Source: Vicinamibacterales bacterium
GTDB lineage: Bacteria > Acidobacteriota > Vicinamibacteria > Vicinamibacterales > Fen-181
Assembly: GCA_036504215.1 (NCBI GenBank)
Contig: DASXVO010000039.1
Location: 62,001-126,000 of the forward strand
Reading direction: 5' to 3'
Length of the DNA stretch: 64,000 bases
Of the stretch, positions 43,803 to 52,443 are shown in pieces. A program made the translations under genes and the position numbers. The number at the start of each line of letters is the position of its first letter. Within the stretch, counting starts at the first letter, position 1. The notes below the pieces were generated by a model. That model was not told where the DNA came from and made no database searches. It saw only the letters and a list, made by a program, of their open reading frames with translations.

Positions 43803-44078
43803 ATGTGTCTCGCCGTGCCCGGCAGGATCGTCAGCTTGACCGGAGATGACCCAGTCACGCGGATGGCCAAGGTGAGTTTCGGCGGCGTTCTCAAGGAGGT
43901 CAGTCTCGCATTCCTGCCCGAAGCCCAGGTGGACGAGTACGTCATCGTCCATGCCGGGTTTGCGCTGAGCCGCATCGACGAGCACGAAGCGCGACAGCTG
44001 TTCGAGGACCTGAAGCAGCTGGCCGGCGACGACCTGGCCGATGCCGAACTCGGCGGCGACCAGGAGCCGATGCCATGA
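43803..44078 (+). CDS. hypC: Hydrogenase assembly chaperone HypC
   Basis: 91 residues beginning [10 protein letters not shown], in which the N-terminal Cys is the essential Fe ligand of HypC/HupF proteins. It carries the Fe(CN)2CO unit with HypD to the large subunit precursor. GAGAGGTG precedes the ATG. Its last bases overlap the hypD start (ATGA). Confidence 0.95.
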   Translation: MCLAVPGRIVSLTGDDPVTRMAKVSFGGVLKEVSLAFLPEAQVDEYVIVHAGFALSRIDEHEARQLFEDLKQLAGDDLADAELGGDQEPMP

Positions 44079-45172
44079 AGTACATGGACGAGTATCGGGA
44101 CCCGGCGGCCGCGGAGGCTTGGCTGAAGGCCATTCGCGGCCTCGTGACGCGGCCGTGGACGATCATGGAGGTGTGCGGCGGACAGACCCACGCCATCGTC
44201 AAGTACGGCCTCGACGAGTTGCTGCCGTCGCAGGTCCAGTTGCTGCACGGCCCCGGGTGCCCCGTGTGCGTCACGCCGCTCGAGAAGATCGACCGGGCAA
44301 TCGCCCTCGCCTCGCGCCCGGACGTCATCTTCTGTTCCTTCGGCGACATGCTCCGCGTTCCCGGCACCGATCGGGATCTCCTCTCCGTGAAGGCGTCCGG
44401 GGGCGACGTCCGAATCGTGTATTCGCCCCTCGACGCGGTGGAGGTGGCGCGCCGCAATCCCGACAGGCAGGTGGTCTTCTTCGCCGTCGGGTTCGAGACG
44501 ACGGCGCCGGGTAACGCCATGGCCGTCCACCAGGCGAAGATGACGGGCGTGCGGAACTTCAGCATCCTGGTGTCCCACGTGCTCGTCCCGCCCGCCCTCG
44601 AGGCGATTCTCGGATCTCCGACGTGCCGCGTTCAGGGATTCCTCGCTGCCGGCCACGTCTGCGCGGTCATGGGCTACCGGGAGTACGAGCCGATTGCCGA
44701 GCGCTACAAGGTGCCGATCGTCGTCACCGGTTTCGAGCCGCTCGACATTCTCCAGGGTGTCTATCTCTGCGTGAAGCAACTCGAGGAGGGCCGGGCAGAG
44801 GTCGAGAACCAGTACGCCCGCGTGGTCAGCGCAGACGGGAATCGTCCCGCGCAATCCGTCGTGTCGGAGGTCTTCGAGGTCGTGAACCGTTCGTGGCGCG
44901 GCATCGGCGAGATTGGCGCAAGCGGACTGGGTCTGCGAGAGGCGTTCGCCGATCTCGACGCGGAACGGCGCTTCGACCTCAGCGCGGTCGGCCCGCGGCC
45001 CGAGCCGGCAGAGTGCATCAGCGGTCTCGTGCTGCAGGGACGGAAGAAGCCGAACGAGTGCCCGGCGTTCGGGATCCGCTGCACGCCCGAGCGTCCGCTG
45101 GGTGCGACGATGGTGTCGTCGGAAGGTGCGTGCGCGGCCTACTACCGGCACAGGCGGAAGGCGGAAGGATAA
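44075..45172 (+). CDS. hypD: Hydrogenase formation protein HypD
   Basis: 365 residues with the family's redox and cluster motifs: [23 protein letters not shown], and C-terminal [4Fe-4S] cysteines in [24 protein letters not shown] and [10 protein letters not shown]. HypD is the scaffold on which Fe(CN)2CO is built with HypC and HypE. It ends inside a heptamer repeat tract that separates it from hypE. Confidence 0.95.
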   Translation: MKYMDEYRDPAAAEAWLKAIRGLVTRPWTIMEVCGGQTHAIVKYGLDELLPSQVQLLHGPGCPVCVTPLEKIDRAIALASRPDVIFCSFGDMLRVPGTDRDLLSVKASGGDVRIVYSPLDAVEVARRNPDRQVVFFAVGFETTAPGNAMAVHQAKMTGVRNFSILVSHVLVPPALEAILGSPTCRVQGFLAAGHVCAVMGYREYEPIAERYKVPIVVTGFEPLDILQGVYLCVKQLEEGRAEVENQYARVVSADGNRPAQSVVSEVFEVVNRSWRGIGEIGASGLGLREAFADLDAERRFDLSAVGPRPEPAECISGLVLQGRKKPNECPAFGIRCTPERPLGATMVSSEGACAAYYRHRRKAEG

Positions 45173-45250
45173 TAGATGAAGGATGAAGGATGAAGGATGA
45201 AGGATGAAGGATGAAGGATGAAGGCGGAAGGCGGAAGGATGAAGGATGAA
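45152..45250 (+). repeat. GGATGAA / GGCGGAA heptamer tract between hypD and hypE
   Basis: About eleven nearly perfect 7-base units (GGCGGAA at both ends, GGATGAA in the middle). Because the period is seven, successive ATGs fall in all three frames. The tract contains the hypD stop codon, AAGG elements that can act as Shine-Dalgarno sites, and the candidate starts of hypE at 45218 and 45239. Confidence 0.9.
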
Positions 45251-46288
45251 CTCGCGCTCTCCTGTCCGGTTCCGGCGGGTCGCTACGAGCAGGTGCTGAT
45301 GGCTCACGGCGGCGGCGGCCGGCTGATGCACCAGTTGCTCGAGCGGGTTTTCCTCTCGGCGTTCAGCAACCCGGCCCTCGACACCGGGCACGATGCGGCC
45401 GTGCTCGACGTCGGCTCGTCCCGCATCGCGTTCACCACCGACTCCTACGTCGTCCGGCCCTTGTTCTTCCCAGGCGGGACGATTGGGACGCTCGCCGTGA
45501 ATGGCACGGTCAACGATCTGGCAATGGCGGGCGCCCGACCGCTCGGACTGAGCGCCGGGTTCATCATCGAGGAGGGTCTGCCGATCGAGACGCTCGAGAG
45601 GGTCGTGGCCTCGATGCAGGGCGCGGCGAAGGAGGCCGGCGTCGCCATCGTGACCGGCGATACCAAGGTCGTCGATCGCGGCAAGGGCGACGGCATCTTC
45701 ATCAACACGGCCGGTGTGGGCCTGGTCGAACACGGTCTGCGGATCGCACCGGCTGCTGTTCAGGCGGGCGATGCCGTCATTCTCAGCGGCGACGTCGGAC
45801 GACACGGCATGGCGATCATGGCCGTCCGCGAAGGTCTGCAGTTCGAGAGCGCCATCGAGAGCGACTGTGCGCCCCTGTCGGGCCCTGTCCTCGACCTGAT
45901 TGGTGCCGGGGTGGAGGTGCACTGTCTGCGCGACCTCACGCGCGGAGGGCTGGCGAGCGCGCTCAACGAGATTGCGGCGGGTGCGGGCGTCGGCATCGCC
46001 ATCGACGAGCGTCAGGTGCCGGTACGAGAGGATGTCCGTGGCGCATGCGAGATCCTCGGCTTCGATCCGCTCTACGTGGCGAACGAAGGCCGATTCGTAG
46101 TCTTCGTGGCGGGTCGCGACCGGGGGCGCGCCGTCGAGGTGCTGCGCCGCCATGCTTCGTGCGAGGCCGCTGTGACCATCGGGCACGTCGCCGCCGGCGA
46201 TCCGGGACTGGTGACCTTGCGCAGCCTGATCGGCTCGACGCGAATCCTGGACATGCTCAGCGGCGAGCAGTTGCCCCGAATCTGCTAA
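45239..46288 (+). CDS. hypE: Hydrogenase maturation protein HypE
   Basis: 349 residues of the AIR-synthase/PurM fold: [63 protein letters not shown], ending in PRIC whose terminal Cys is thiocarbamoylated by HypF and dehydrated to thiocyanate. The start could equally be 45218; both ATGs are products of the heptamer repeat. There is no hypA or hypB in the window. Confidence 0.93.
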   Translation: MKDELALSCPVPAGRYEQVLMAHGGGGRLMHQLLERVFLSAFSNPALDTGHDAAVLDVGSSRIAFTTDSYVVRPLFFPGGTIGTLAVNGTVNDLAMAGARPLGLSAGFIIEEGLPIETLERVVASMQGAAKEAGVAIVTGDTKVVDRGKGDGIFINTAGVGLVEHGLRIAPAAVQAGDAVILSGDVGRHGMAIMAVREGLQFESAIESDCAPLSGPVLDLIGAGVEVHCLRDLTRGGLASALNEIAAGAGVGIAIDERQVPVREDVRGACEILGFDPLYVANEGRFVVFVAGRDRGRAVEVLRRHASCEAAVTIGHVAAGDPGLVTLRSLIGSTRILDMLSGEQLPRIC

Positions 46289-46297
46289 GATGCGTGC

Positions 46298-46507
46298 ATG
46301 ATCTGGTCTTTCGAACGGGGAGGTCAGTCGCAACGTTGCGAGATCCGGCGTGACGCCGACGGACAGATCTACGAGTTCGTCATCACCAAACCGGACGGCG
46401 TCGAGCAGTCGGAACGCTTCGACGAGCCATCGGCTCTCATCGCGCGCTCGGTGGAATACCTGCGCGCGCTCATCGAAGACGGCTGGCGGTCGCCGAATCA
46501 GCGCTGA
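46298..46507 (+). CDS. Small hypothetical protein after hypE
   Basis: 69 residues, acidic-basic alternating, with IWSFERGGQSQRCEIRRDAD and FVITKPDGVEQSERF; predicted beta-strands then a helix. No family is recognised. The ATG lies only 9 bases after the hypE stop and has no Shine-Dalgarno, but a TAAGAT hexamer ends six bases before it, as at other apparently leaderless genes here. Third-position GC bias supports a real gene. Confidence 0.55.
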   Translation: MIWSFERGGQSQRCEIRRDADGQIYEFVITKPDGVEQSERFDEPSALIARSVEYLRALIEDGWRSPNQR

Positions 46508-46967
46508 ATGTTCCGGTGAGGCTCAGCCGTGATGGTCGCGTGACTGGCAACGCTACACTCTGACTTACTCGCGTGTCTGTGCCCTGACGCCGAGTCGAGA
46601 ACCCGCACTCCAAAACCCTCGACGACTGCTCCTCTCGCGGCTGGTACTGTCATTGCTCTTGCCTGGCGTGCCGGGGCAGTGGGGCGTCGTGCCGATCGAC
46701 CGCCGACTTCTGCCATGCCGGCTCCGGACGCCGCTCCTTCAGTCCTTCGCTGCATGAATACCACGATGCGTTCGTGCCTTCAGGACTGAGTGCCGAGGGA
46801 GCAGAGTGGGCCGCACCCCGACCGAGACATGCGGCCGTCGTCGCGAATCGACACACTCAGGCGTCAGTCACTCATAACAGTCTTGCGCACGGCCGTGGTG
46901 GACCCTGTGGTCCGCCGGTCCAGGCGTGGCGCACCCGATGACCCGTATTCCCGTGTAAGGAGTCGTG
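46508..46967. other. Gene-free stretch
   Basis: About 460 bases with no frame that looks coding and no RNA gene recognised. A short GGACC-CTGT-GGTCC hairpin near 46902-46916 and the AAGGAG site for the next gene are the only local features. It lacks the heptamer or nonamer repeats seen in other gaps. Confidence 0.5.
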
Positions 46968-47189
46968 ATGCCCTCGTTCAGTTCACCCTCTGAGGAGACG
47001 CTTCGTCGGGTGCGAGCCGAGTTCCTCGAGATGCCCGGTCTCAAACTGACGGTGTCCCAGGCACAGCGCCTCTGGGGGCTGGATCGATCGACATGCGAGG
47101 CGTTGATTGAGGCGTTGACCGGTTCCCGGTTCCTGACGCGAACCAGGGACGGGGCGGTCATCCAGCGCGCGGCGAGCAGCGCGTACTAG
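46968..47189 (+). CDS. Small hypothetical protein with HTH-like segment
   Basis: 73 residues. LTVSQAQRLWGLDRSTCEALIEAL resembles a helix-turn-helix, and the C-terminus FLTRTRDGAVIQRA a wing, so a small DNA-binding protein is possible. AAGGAG lies six bases before the ATG. No family name can be assigned. Confidence 0.6.
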   Translation: MPSFSSPSEETLRRVRAEFLEMPGLKLTVSQAQRLWGLDRSTCEALIEALTGSRFLTRTRDGAVIQRAASSAY

Positions 47190-47207
47190 GGTGGCCACCC
47201 CGCGTGG

Positions 47208-47780
47208 TCATCGTGCGAAATCCACCTTCGGAACCTGCTTGGCTTCGGGTGGCGCCTGGAAGAAGGGGTGCTCCTTGAACCCGAACAGCGTGGCGGTCAG
47301 GTTCGAGGGGAACTGGCGACGCAGCGTGTTGTAGGCCTGCACCTTCTCGTTGTATCGCATCCGTTCGACGGCGATGCGGTTCTCGGTGCCGGACAGTTCA
47401 TCCATGAGCCGGTTGAACTGCTCGTTGGCCTTGAGTTGCGGGTAGTTCTCCACGATTGCGAGCAGGCGCGCCAGTGCGGAACTCTGCTGGTTGGCGGCCG
47501 CGATCGTATCCTCTGGCGTCTTGGCGCCGGCGAGCTTGGCTCGCGAGTCGGCGACCGCCTGGAACACACCCTGCTCGTGCGCGGCGTAGCCCTTCACCGT
47601 GCTGACCAGGTTCGGGATCAGATCGTTGCGGCGCTGCAACTGGTTCTCGACCTGCGCCCACTGCCCCTTGATCGCCTCCTCCTGACTGACGAACCGGTTG
47701 TACGAGCACCCTGACAGCGGCAGGGCGATCAGGGCCAGCAACGCCAGCCGCATCCACGTCGAGTGTTTCATCCGTTGCAT
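47208..47780 (-). CDS. LemA-family lipoprotein
   Basis: 190 residues: a short signal peptide ending in the lipobox LPLSGC, then the LemA helical body (RNDLIPNLVSTVKGYAAHEQ, YPQLKANEQF, YNEKVQAYNTLRRQFPSNL). GGGAG precedes the ATG at 47780. LemA proteins are membrane-associated helical bundles of unclear role, nearly always beside TPM-domain proteins as here. Confidence 0.92.
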   Translation of the reverse strand: MQRMKHSTWMRLALLALIALPLSGCSYNRFVSQEEAIKGQWAQVENQLQRRNDLIPNLVSTVKGYAAHEQGVFQAVADSRAKLAGAKTPEDTIAAANQQSSALARLLAIVENYPQLKANEQFNRLMDELSGTENRIAVERMRYNEKVQAYNTLRRQFPSNLTATLFGFKEHPFFQAPPEAKQVPKVDFAR

Positions 47781-47833
47781 CGTCGTCTCCCGCTCATCAG
47801 GCATTCCCAGTTCAGCGCAGCAGGCAGGGCCCG

Positions 47834-48709
47834 TCACCAACTGCCCCCGCCGCCGCCACCTCCGCTTCCGCCGCCGCCAAATCCGCCGAAGCCTCCGCCG
47901 AAGCCCCCGCCTCCGCCGCCACCGAAGGAGCCAATCCCGCTGCTCCAACCGCTCCACCCGCCGCCGCCCCACCCGCCGCGATAGCGTGAAGAGGGGCCGG
48001 ACCCGCCGCGGCGAATCAGCATCAACAGCAGGATGATGGCGATGAAGACGATCGAACCGACCGACACGCCTCGCTTGCGCGGCCGTGTCGGTTCCGGCGC
48101 GGGCACGCCCTCGAGCGTGACTCGGCGCGCCTGCGCGATTCGTCCGACGAGCCGGGCCACGCCGGCGACGAGCCCCGGTCCGTACCCTCCCGTCCGGAAT
48201 GCCGGGATCATCACCTCGCGGCTCGTCTCACCCGCATAGCCGTCTGTGATGAACTCCTCGAGTCCGTAACCCACCTCGACCCAGACCTTGTGATCCTTCA
48301 CGGCCAGCAGGATGAGCAGGCCGTTGTGCTTGCCTTTCTCTCCAATGCCCTTGCCGTGGTTCTCGAACAACTTGACCGCGTACTCGCGGATGTCGGCGAA
48401 TGGTGCGTACGTGTCGATCGTCGCCACGACGACGGCATCGCCCGATGCCTGGAGGAGGGCGCGGCTCATCTGGTCGATGTCGCCCGCGCTCTTCGCGTCA
48501 ATCACCGAGGCGAAGTCGTTGACCGGGCCGGTGAGCTCGGGAACCTCGGCCTGGGCGTGCACGAGCGGTGCGGCGAGCCAGCCGACCAGGACGAGCAGTG
48601 GAACGAGCACCCAGCCAGTGGGCACGAGTCGGCGACCCGATCCGTGGAGTCCGCCGTACCCTGCCTGCCGCCGGCTGCCGGCGCCGAGCGCTGTCATGTC
48701 CGCGACCAT
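47834..48709 (-). CDS. TPM-domain (YgcG-like) membrane protein with Gly-rich tail
   Basis: 291 residues: an N-terminal signal or anchor (VLVPLLVLVGWLAAPLV), a TPM domain (VNDFASVIDAKSAGDIDQMS, GKHNGLLILLAVKDHKVWVE, GYGLEEFITDG), a membrane helix (VGSIVFIAIILLLMLI), and a cytosol- or surface-exposed tail of almost pure Gly/Ser/Trp/Phe. The TPM domain faces the periplasm in relatives. It overlaps the upstream gene by 16 bases and precedes lemA. Confidence 0.9.
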   Translation of the reverse strand: MVADMTALGAGSRRQAGYGGLHGSGRRLVPTGWVLVPLLVLVGWLAAPLVHAQAEVPELTGPVNDFASVIDAKSAGDIDQMSRALLQASGDAVVVATIDTYAPFADIREYAVKLFENHGKGIGEKGKHNGLLILLAVKDHKVWVEVGYGLEEFITDGYAGETSREVMIPAFRTGGYGPGLVAGVARLVGRIAQARRVTLEGVPAPEPTRPRKRGVSVGSIVFIAIILLLMLIRRGGSGPSSRYRGGWGGGGWSGWSSGIGSFGGGGGGGFGGGFGGFGGGGSGGGGGGGSW

Positions 48710-49452
48710 TCATCGACAAGCGCGGCCAGCCGCTCGACCGCGTCGAGATAGGCGGGCAGGAACGCTCCGACGTCCTCCCCCTCGAAGAGCTTGGCCTGTT
48801 TGGCCGAGAGCAGCGGCCGGAGGCCGCCCATCGGGAGCCGCAGACGTTGCTCGACGAACTCAGCGAGGATCTTCGGAGTGCGGGCCTCCACGCCGTGGAG
48901 CCGGGCGATGTTGACGAGCAGCGCGCGGAGCGGGACGACCGATGCTGCCACGAGGGCAGCGACCCGCTTCGGTTCGGCCGCGGTCTGGAGGTAGCCCTCG
49001 CGCAGGTGCAGCAGGTGGCTCCTGACCTGTGCTTCGCAGGCTCGCCGCATATCCTCGCTCGCCACCGCCAGGCCGCGGAACGGATCGTCACCGACGATGA
49101 CGACATGGCGCGCGAGGATCTGGCCGAACTCCAACGGGAAAGCATCGAGCGACCGCTGCAGTTCGGTTGGGCTCAGGAACAGGGGTACGGCGAGGCTGCG
49201 GCCCGCCCAGCCGGCCGCGAGCGGTGCAAGCCGAAGGAGATCCGCATGGCCGAGCCCGTCGACGATCGCGACCGAGTGCACGAGCTGTTCGTGCCGGAGG
49301 CCGGCCTCGTCGCCGGGCGAGGCGACTGGCATGTCGCCGAGCAGGCCGTGCGCCTCGTAGACGACCAGGGCCCGCAGCCGCGTGTCCAGGATGGTTCGCA
49401 GATCGCGCAGGAGGTCGTCGGCCGCCTCGCGCCACGAACGGATGGTTGCCAT
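48694..49452 (-). CDS. Hypothetical protein, nucleotidyltransferase-like, with TPM/LemA genes
   Basis: 252 residues, first gene of the TPM-LemA set. The N-terminal half (LRTILDTRLRALVVYEAHG, VHSVAIVDGL) has the strand-helix pattern of a minimal nucleotidyltransferase-like domain and the C-terminal half is helical. The catalytic GS..D signature is not clear, so activity is doubtful. The family was not identified. Confidence 0.65.
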   Translation of the reverse strand: MATIRSWREAADDLLRDLRTILDTRLRALVVYEAHGLLGDMPVASPGDEAGLRHEQLVHSVAIVDGLGHADLLRLAPLAAGWAGRSLAVPLFLSPTELQRSLDAFPLEFGQILARHVVIVGDDPFRGLAVASEDMRRACEAQVRSHLLHLREGYLQTAAEPKRVAALVAASVVPLRALLVNIARLHGVEARTPKILAEFVEQRLRLPMGGLRPLLSAKQAKLFEGEDVGAFLPAYLDAVERLAALVDEWSRT

Positions 49453-49498
49453 GACGCTATTCTAGTGTATCCATGGCCGAGGTGCTGATCCGAGGATG

Positions 49499-49504
49499 TA
49501 GAAT
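49499..49504 (+). promoter_or_regulatory. -10 box of the yvcK-like gene
   Basis: TAGAAT six bases before the ATG at 49511; no good -35 and no Shine-Dalgarno. The spacing predicts a leaderless transcript. Confidence 0.4.
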
Positions 49505-49510
49505 ACCGGG

Positions 49511-50476
49511 ATGCTTCTGCGCCAGATCGAAGTCGGCTGCTTCGGAGGAGGGACGGGACTGCCAAGCCTGCTCGGCGGATTGAAGTCCAATCCGTGGCTC
49601 CGGGCCAACGCCGTCGTGACGATGTTCGACAGCGGCGGCAGTTCCGGGATGCTGCGCGACCAGCTCGGGGTGCTCCCCCCCGGGGACATCCTCAAGTGCG
49701 CGCTCGCGCTGGCGCGGAACGAAGCCGAAGCGCGCCGCGTGTTGCTCTCGCGGCTCCCGACGCTCGAGCACGCACGGCTGGCCGGGCATACCGGCGGCAA
49801 CCTGCTGCTGTCGATGATGGAGCGCTACAGCGGTGATTTCCTCGCCGCGATCGACGGCCTTCGCGCGCTGCTCGGCTGCAACGGCCGGGTCTGGCCCGCG
49901 AGTGTCGAACACTCGTCGGTGTGCGCGGAGTACCAGGACGGATCCACGACGCGCGGGGAAGTCGAGGTGGACGCGCTTCAGCGAGACGGCCACGCCGTCC
50001 GACGGCTGTGGCTGGATCCGGTTCCGTCGATTCACCCTGTCGTGGCGGGTGCGATCGGCGACTTCGAGGCGGCCATCATCGGCCCGGGCAGCTTCTACAC
50101 GAGCCTGATGCCGCCGTTGCTCGTGGCCGGGATGCGGGAAGCGATCGCGCGGGTGAAGGGGCCGGTGATCCTCGTCGCCAATCTGCTGACCGAAGGCCGC
50201 GGCATGTCGGGATTCACGGCGGGCGACGAGGTGAAGTGGATTGGTGAGGCGATCGGGCGTTCCGTGGACGTCGTCCTGGTCAATACGTCACGGCCGTCGG
50301 CGGACACACTGGAGCGCTACGCCGCCGAGCACAAGCATCCGCTCGCAACCGGCACCGTGCCGCCCGACTGCGAACTGGTGGAGGGGGCGTTCTGGGAGGG
50401 CCAGATCGCGCGTCACGCGCGGCGCCGGCTCTCCTACGCCATCTGGAGCGTCATCGCCCGACGCCTGTTGGCGTAG
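49511..50476 (+). CDS. YvcK/CofD-family protein
   Basis: 321 residues. VGCFGGGTGLPSLLGGLK, FDSGGSSGMLR, PGDILKCALAL and GHTGGNLLLSMM are the nucleotide- and sugar-binding loops of YvcK (gluconeogenesis factor, UDP-sugar binding) and CofD; IIGPGSFYTSLMPPLLV is typical of YvcK. YvcK proteins tune cell-wall and carbon metabolism. The usual rapZ or whiA neighbours are absent. A CofD-like transferase role is the alternative. Confidence 0.82.
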   Translation: MLLRQIEVGCFGGGTGLPSLLGGLKSNPWLRANAVVTMFDSGGSSGMLRDQLGVLPPGDILKCALALARNEAEARRVLLSRLPTLEHARLAGHTGGNLLLSMMERYSGDFLAAIDGLRALLGCNGRVWPASVEHSSVCAEYQDGSTTRGEVEVDALQRDGHAVRRLWLDPVPSIHPVVAGAIGDFEAAIIGPGSFYTSLMPPLLVAGMREAIARVKGPVILVANLLTEGRGMSGFTAGDEVKWIGEAIGRSVDVVLVNTSRPSADTLERYAAEHKHPLATGTVPPDCELVEGAFWEGQIARHARRRLSYAIWSVIARRLLA

Positions 50477-50509
50477 TACAGCAGTCGACCCTCGAGCGAG
50501 GCCCGCACC

Positions 50510-52357
50510 CTACTCGAGCGTGGCCAGGACGTCGCCCCGGTTCACGTTGGCGCCGTCGGTGAACGCGAGCCGGCTGATGCGACCTGCCCTCGGCGCCGGC
50601 AGCGTGTTCTGCATCTTCATCGCCTCGAGCAGCACCACCGGATCGCCGGCCTTGACGGCGTCGCCGACCTTCACGAGATACCGCAGTACGAGGCCAGGCA
50701 TCGGCGCGACGATCGCCGAATCGGGCGCGACCGGCACGGTGGCCGCGGGCGCCGCGCCCTTGGTGCCGGCCGCACACGCGTCGGTGGCGTCTGGATCCAC
50801 CTCGACCTTGAAGACTTCGCCTCCGATGCGCACGGTGAACGCGCGGGGCGCGGGGCCTGCCGCGCTGGCGGCCTTCGAGCCCGCCTCGACGAGCTGCCCC
50901 TTTCGAGCCTTCGCGACGAGCTCGTTCTCGCGTCGCACGTCCTCGAGCGTCCGCGCGCGCGTCTCCGCAGGCGGCGCTTCGATGCCGTATTTCCATTTCA
51001 GGAACCGCAAGCCCGTGGTGGGGTAGAGCGCGTAGACGAGCACGTCGCCGATGTCCCGCGCGAGGCCGCGGGTCTCCTCGCGCGCCTTCTCGAGCTCGGG
51101 CGTCAGCAGGTCGGCCGCGCGCCCGGTGAACGGCTGCGTGCCCCGCTGGTAGTCTGCGAGCGCGAGATGCTGGACCTCGGTGTCGATGGCTGCCGGCGGC
51201 TTTCCATACAGACCGTAGACGTAGTCTTTCACCTCTTGCGAGATCATCTTGTAGCGGCCGAACAGCACGTTCAGCACCGCCTGCGTGCCGACGATCTGGC
51301 TGGTCGGCGTGACGAGCGGGGGCGATCCCAGCTCCTTCCGCGTGCGCGGCAGTTCTTCGTAGACCTCGCCCAGCCGATTCAGCGCGTCCGCCTGGCGCAG
51401 TTGCGCCACCATGTTGCTGAACATCCCGCCTGGAATCTGGTGCGACAGGACGCCCGTATCGATCATGGAGAGCTTCGTGTCGTCGAGGAACTCGCGGTAC
51501 TTCGGTGCGATCGCCTCGAAGTGCTCGTCGAGCTTCAACAGGCGGGCGAGGTCGAGCCCCGTATCGCGGGGCCGGCCGGCGAGCGCCGCGACGATCGGTT
51601 CGAGCGCCGCGTGGGAAGTCCGCAGGGCGAAGGGCGCCAGGCACGTATCGATGACATCCACGCCCGCATCGATGGCTCGGAGCAGCGTCATGTAGGCCAT
51701 GCCGCTCGTGAAGTGCGTGTGCACGACGATCGGGATCTTCAGCTCCCGCTTCAGCGCGCCGACGAGTGCCGCAGCGTCGTCCGGCGCGAGAAGCCCCGCC
51801 ATGTCCTTGATGCAGAGGCTGTCGGCGCCCATCCCGGCAATCGTCCGCGCCTTCTCCATGTAGTAGTCGAGCGTGAACACCGGGCCGCCAAGCGAGCGTT
51901 CGGTGAGCGAGTAGCTCAGCGCGCCCTGGATGTGCTTGCGCTTCTCGCGAATCGCCTCGAAAGCCGTGATGAAGTTTCGCTCGTCGTTCAGCGCGTCGAA
52001 GACGCGGAACACGTCGATGCCGCAGTCAGCCGCATGGTGCACGAACGCGCGCACCACATCGTCCGCGTAGTTGCGGTAGCCGACGAGGTTCTGGCCGCGG
52101 AGGAGCATCTGCAGCGGGACGTCGGGCATGCGCTGCTTCAGGATGCGGATCCGGTCCCACGGGTCCTCGTTGAGGAAGCGCGTCATCACGTCGAACGTCG
52201 CGCCGCCCCAGACCTCCATCGACCAGAAGCCGGTCGCGTTCATCTCGGGCGCGATGGCCGCGAGATCGTCGGTGCGGACGCGCGTCGCGAACAGCGATTG
52301 ATGCCCGTCACGGAAGGTGAGGTCTGTGATCCTGAGAGGACTGGACGCCGGGCTCAT
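50510..52357 (-). CDS. Carboxyltransferase-biotin protein (pyruvate carboxylase B / oxaloacetate decarboxylase alpha)
   Basis: 615 residues: a DRE-TIM-like carboxyltransferase domain (ITDLTFRDGHQSL; carboxylated Lys region SLCIKDMAGLL; metal histidines in VHTHFTSG), a PycA-type conserved region, an Ala-rich linker and a C-terminal biotinyl domain with EAMKMQN. It transfers CO2 between carboxybiotin and pyruvate or oxaloacetate. The partner is not in the window: a biotin carboxylase would make it PycB, a membrane pump would make it OadA. GGAGG five bases before the ATG at 52357 fixes the start. Confidence 0.9.
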   Translation of the reverse strand: MSPASSPLRITDLTFRDGHQSLFATRVRTDDLAAIAPEMNATGFWSMEVWGGATFDVMTRFLNEDPWDRIRILKQRMPDVPLQMLLRGQNLVGYRNYADDVVRAFVHHAADCGIDVFRVFDALNDERNFITAFEAIREKRKHIQGALSYSLTERSLGGPVFTLDYYMEKARTIAGMGADSLCIKDMAGLLAPDDAAALVGALKRELKIPIVVHTHFTSGMAYMTLLRAIDAGVDVIDTCLAPFALRTSHAALEPIVAALAGRPRDTGLDLARLLKLDEHFEAIAPKYREFLDDTKLSMIDTGVLSHQIPGGMFSNMVAQLRQADALNRLGEVYEELPRTRKELGSPPLVTPTSQIVGTQAVLNVLFGRYKMISQEVKDYVYGLYGKPPAAIDTEVQHLALADYQRGTQPFTGRAADLLTPELEKAREETRGLARDIGDVLVYALYPTTGLRFLKWKYGIEAPPAETRARTLEDVRRENELVAKARKGQLVEAGSKAASAAGPAPRAFTVRIGGEVFKVEVDPDATDACAAGTKGAAPAATVPVAPDSAIVAPMPGLVLRYLVKVGDAVKAGDPVVLLEAMKMQNTLPAPRAGRISRLAFTDGANVNRGDVLATLE

Positions 52358-52406
52358 GATGCCTCCGGGCAGCGGGGTGATTTTGCGTGAGCATAGCACA
52401 GCCACT

Positions 52407-52434
52407 TTGATCGCCGGGTCGCTCGGATTATGAT
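52407..52434 (+). promoter_or_regulatory. Promoter of the MFS transporter gene
   Basis: TTGATC (52407-52412), 16 bases, TATGAT (52429-52434), ATG nine bases later. The predicted start leaves a leader of only a few bases. Confidence 0.45.
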
Positions 52435-52443
52435 GCGGGCGCG

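Noticed and set aside
43289-46333. A 1014-codon minus-strand frame across hypF-hypE
   Set aside because: Antisense to the four hyp genes; its translation of the heptamer tract and lack of motifs show it is a shadow.
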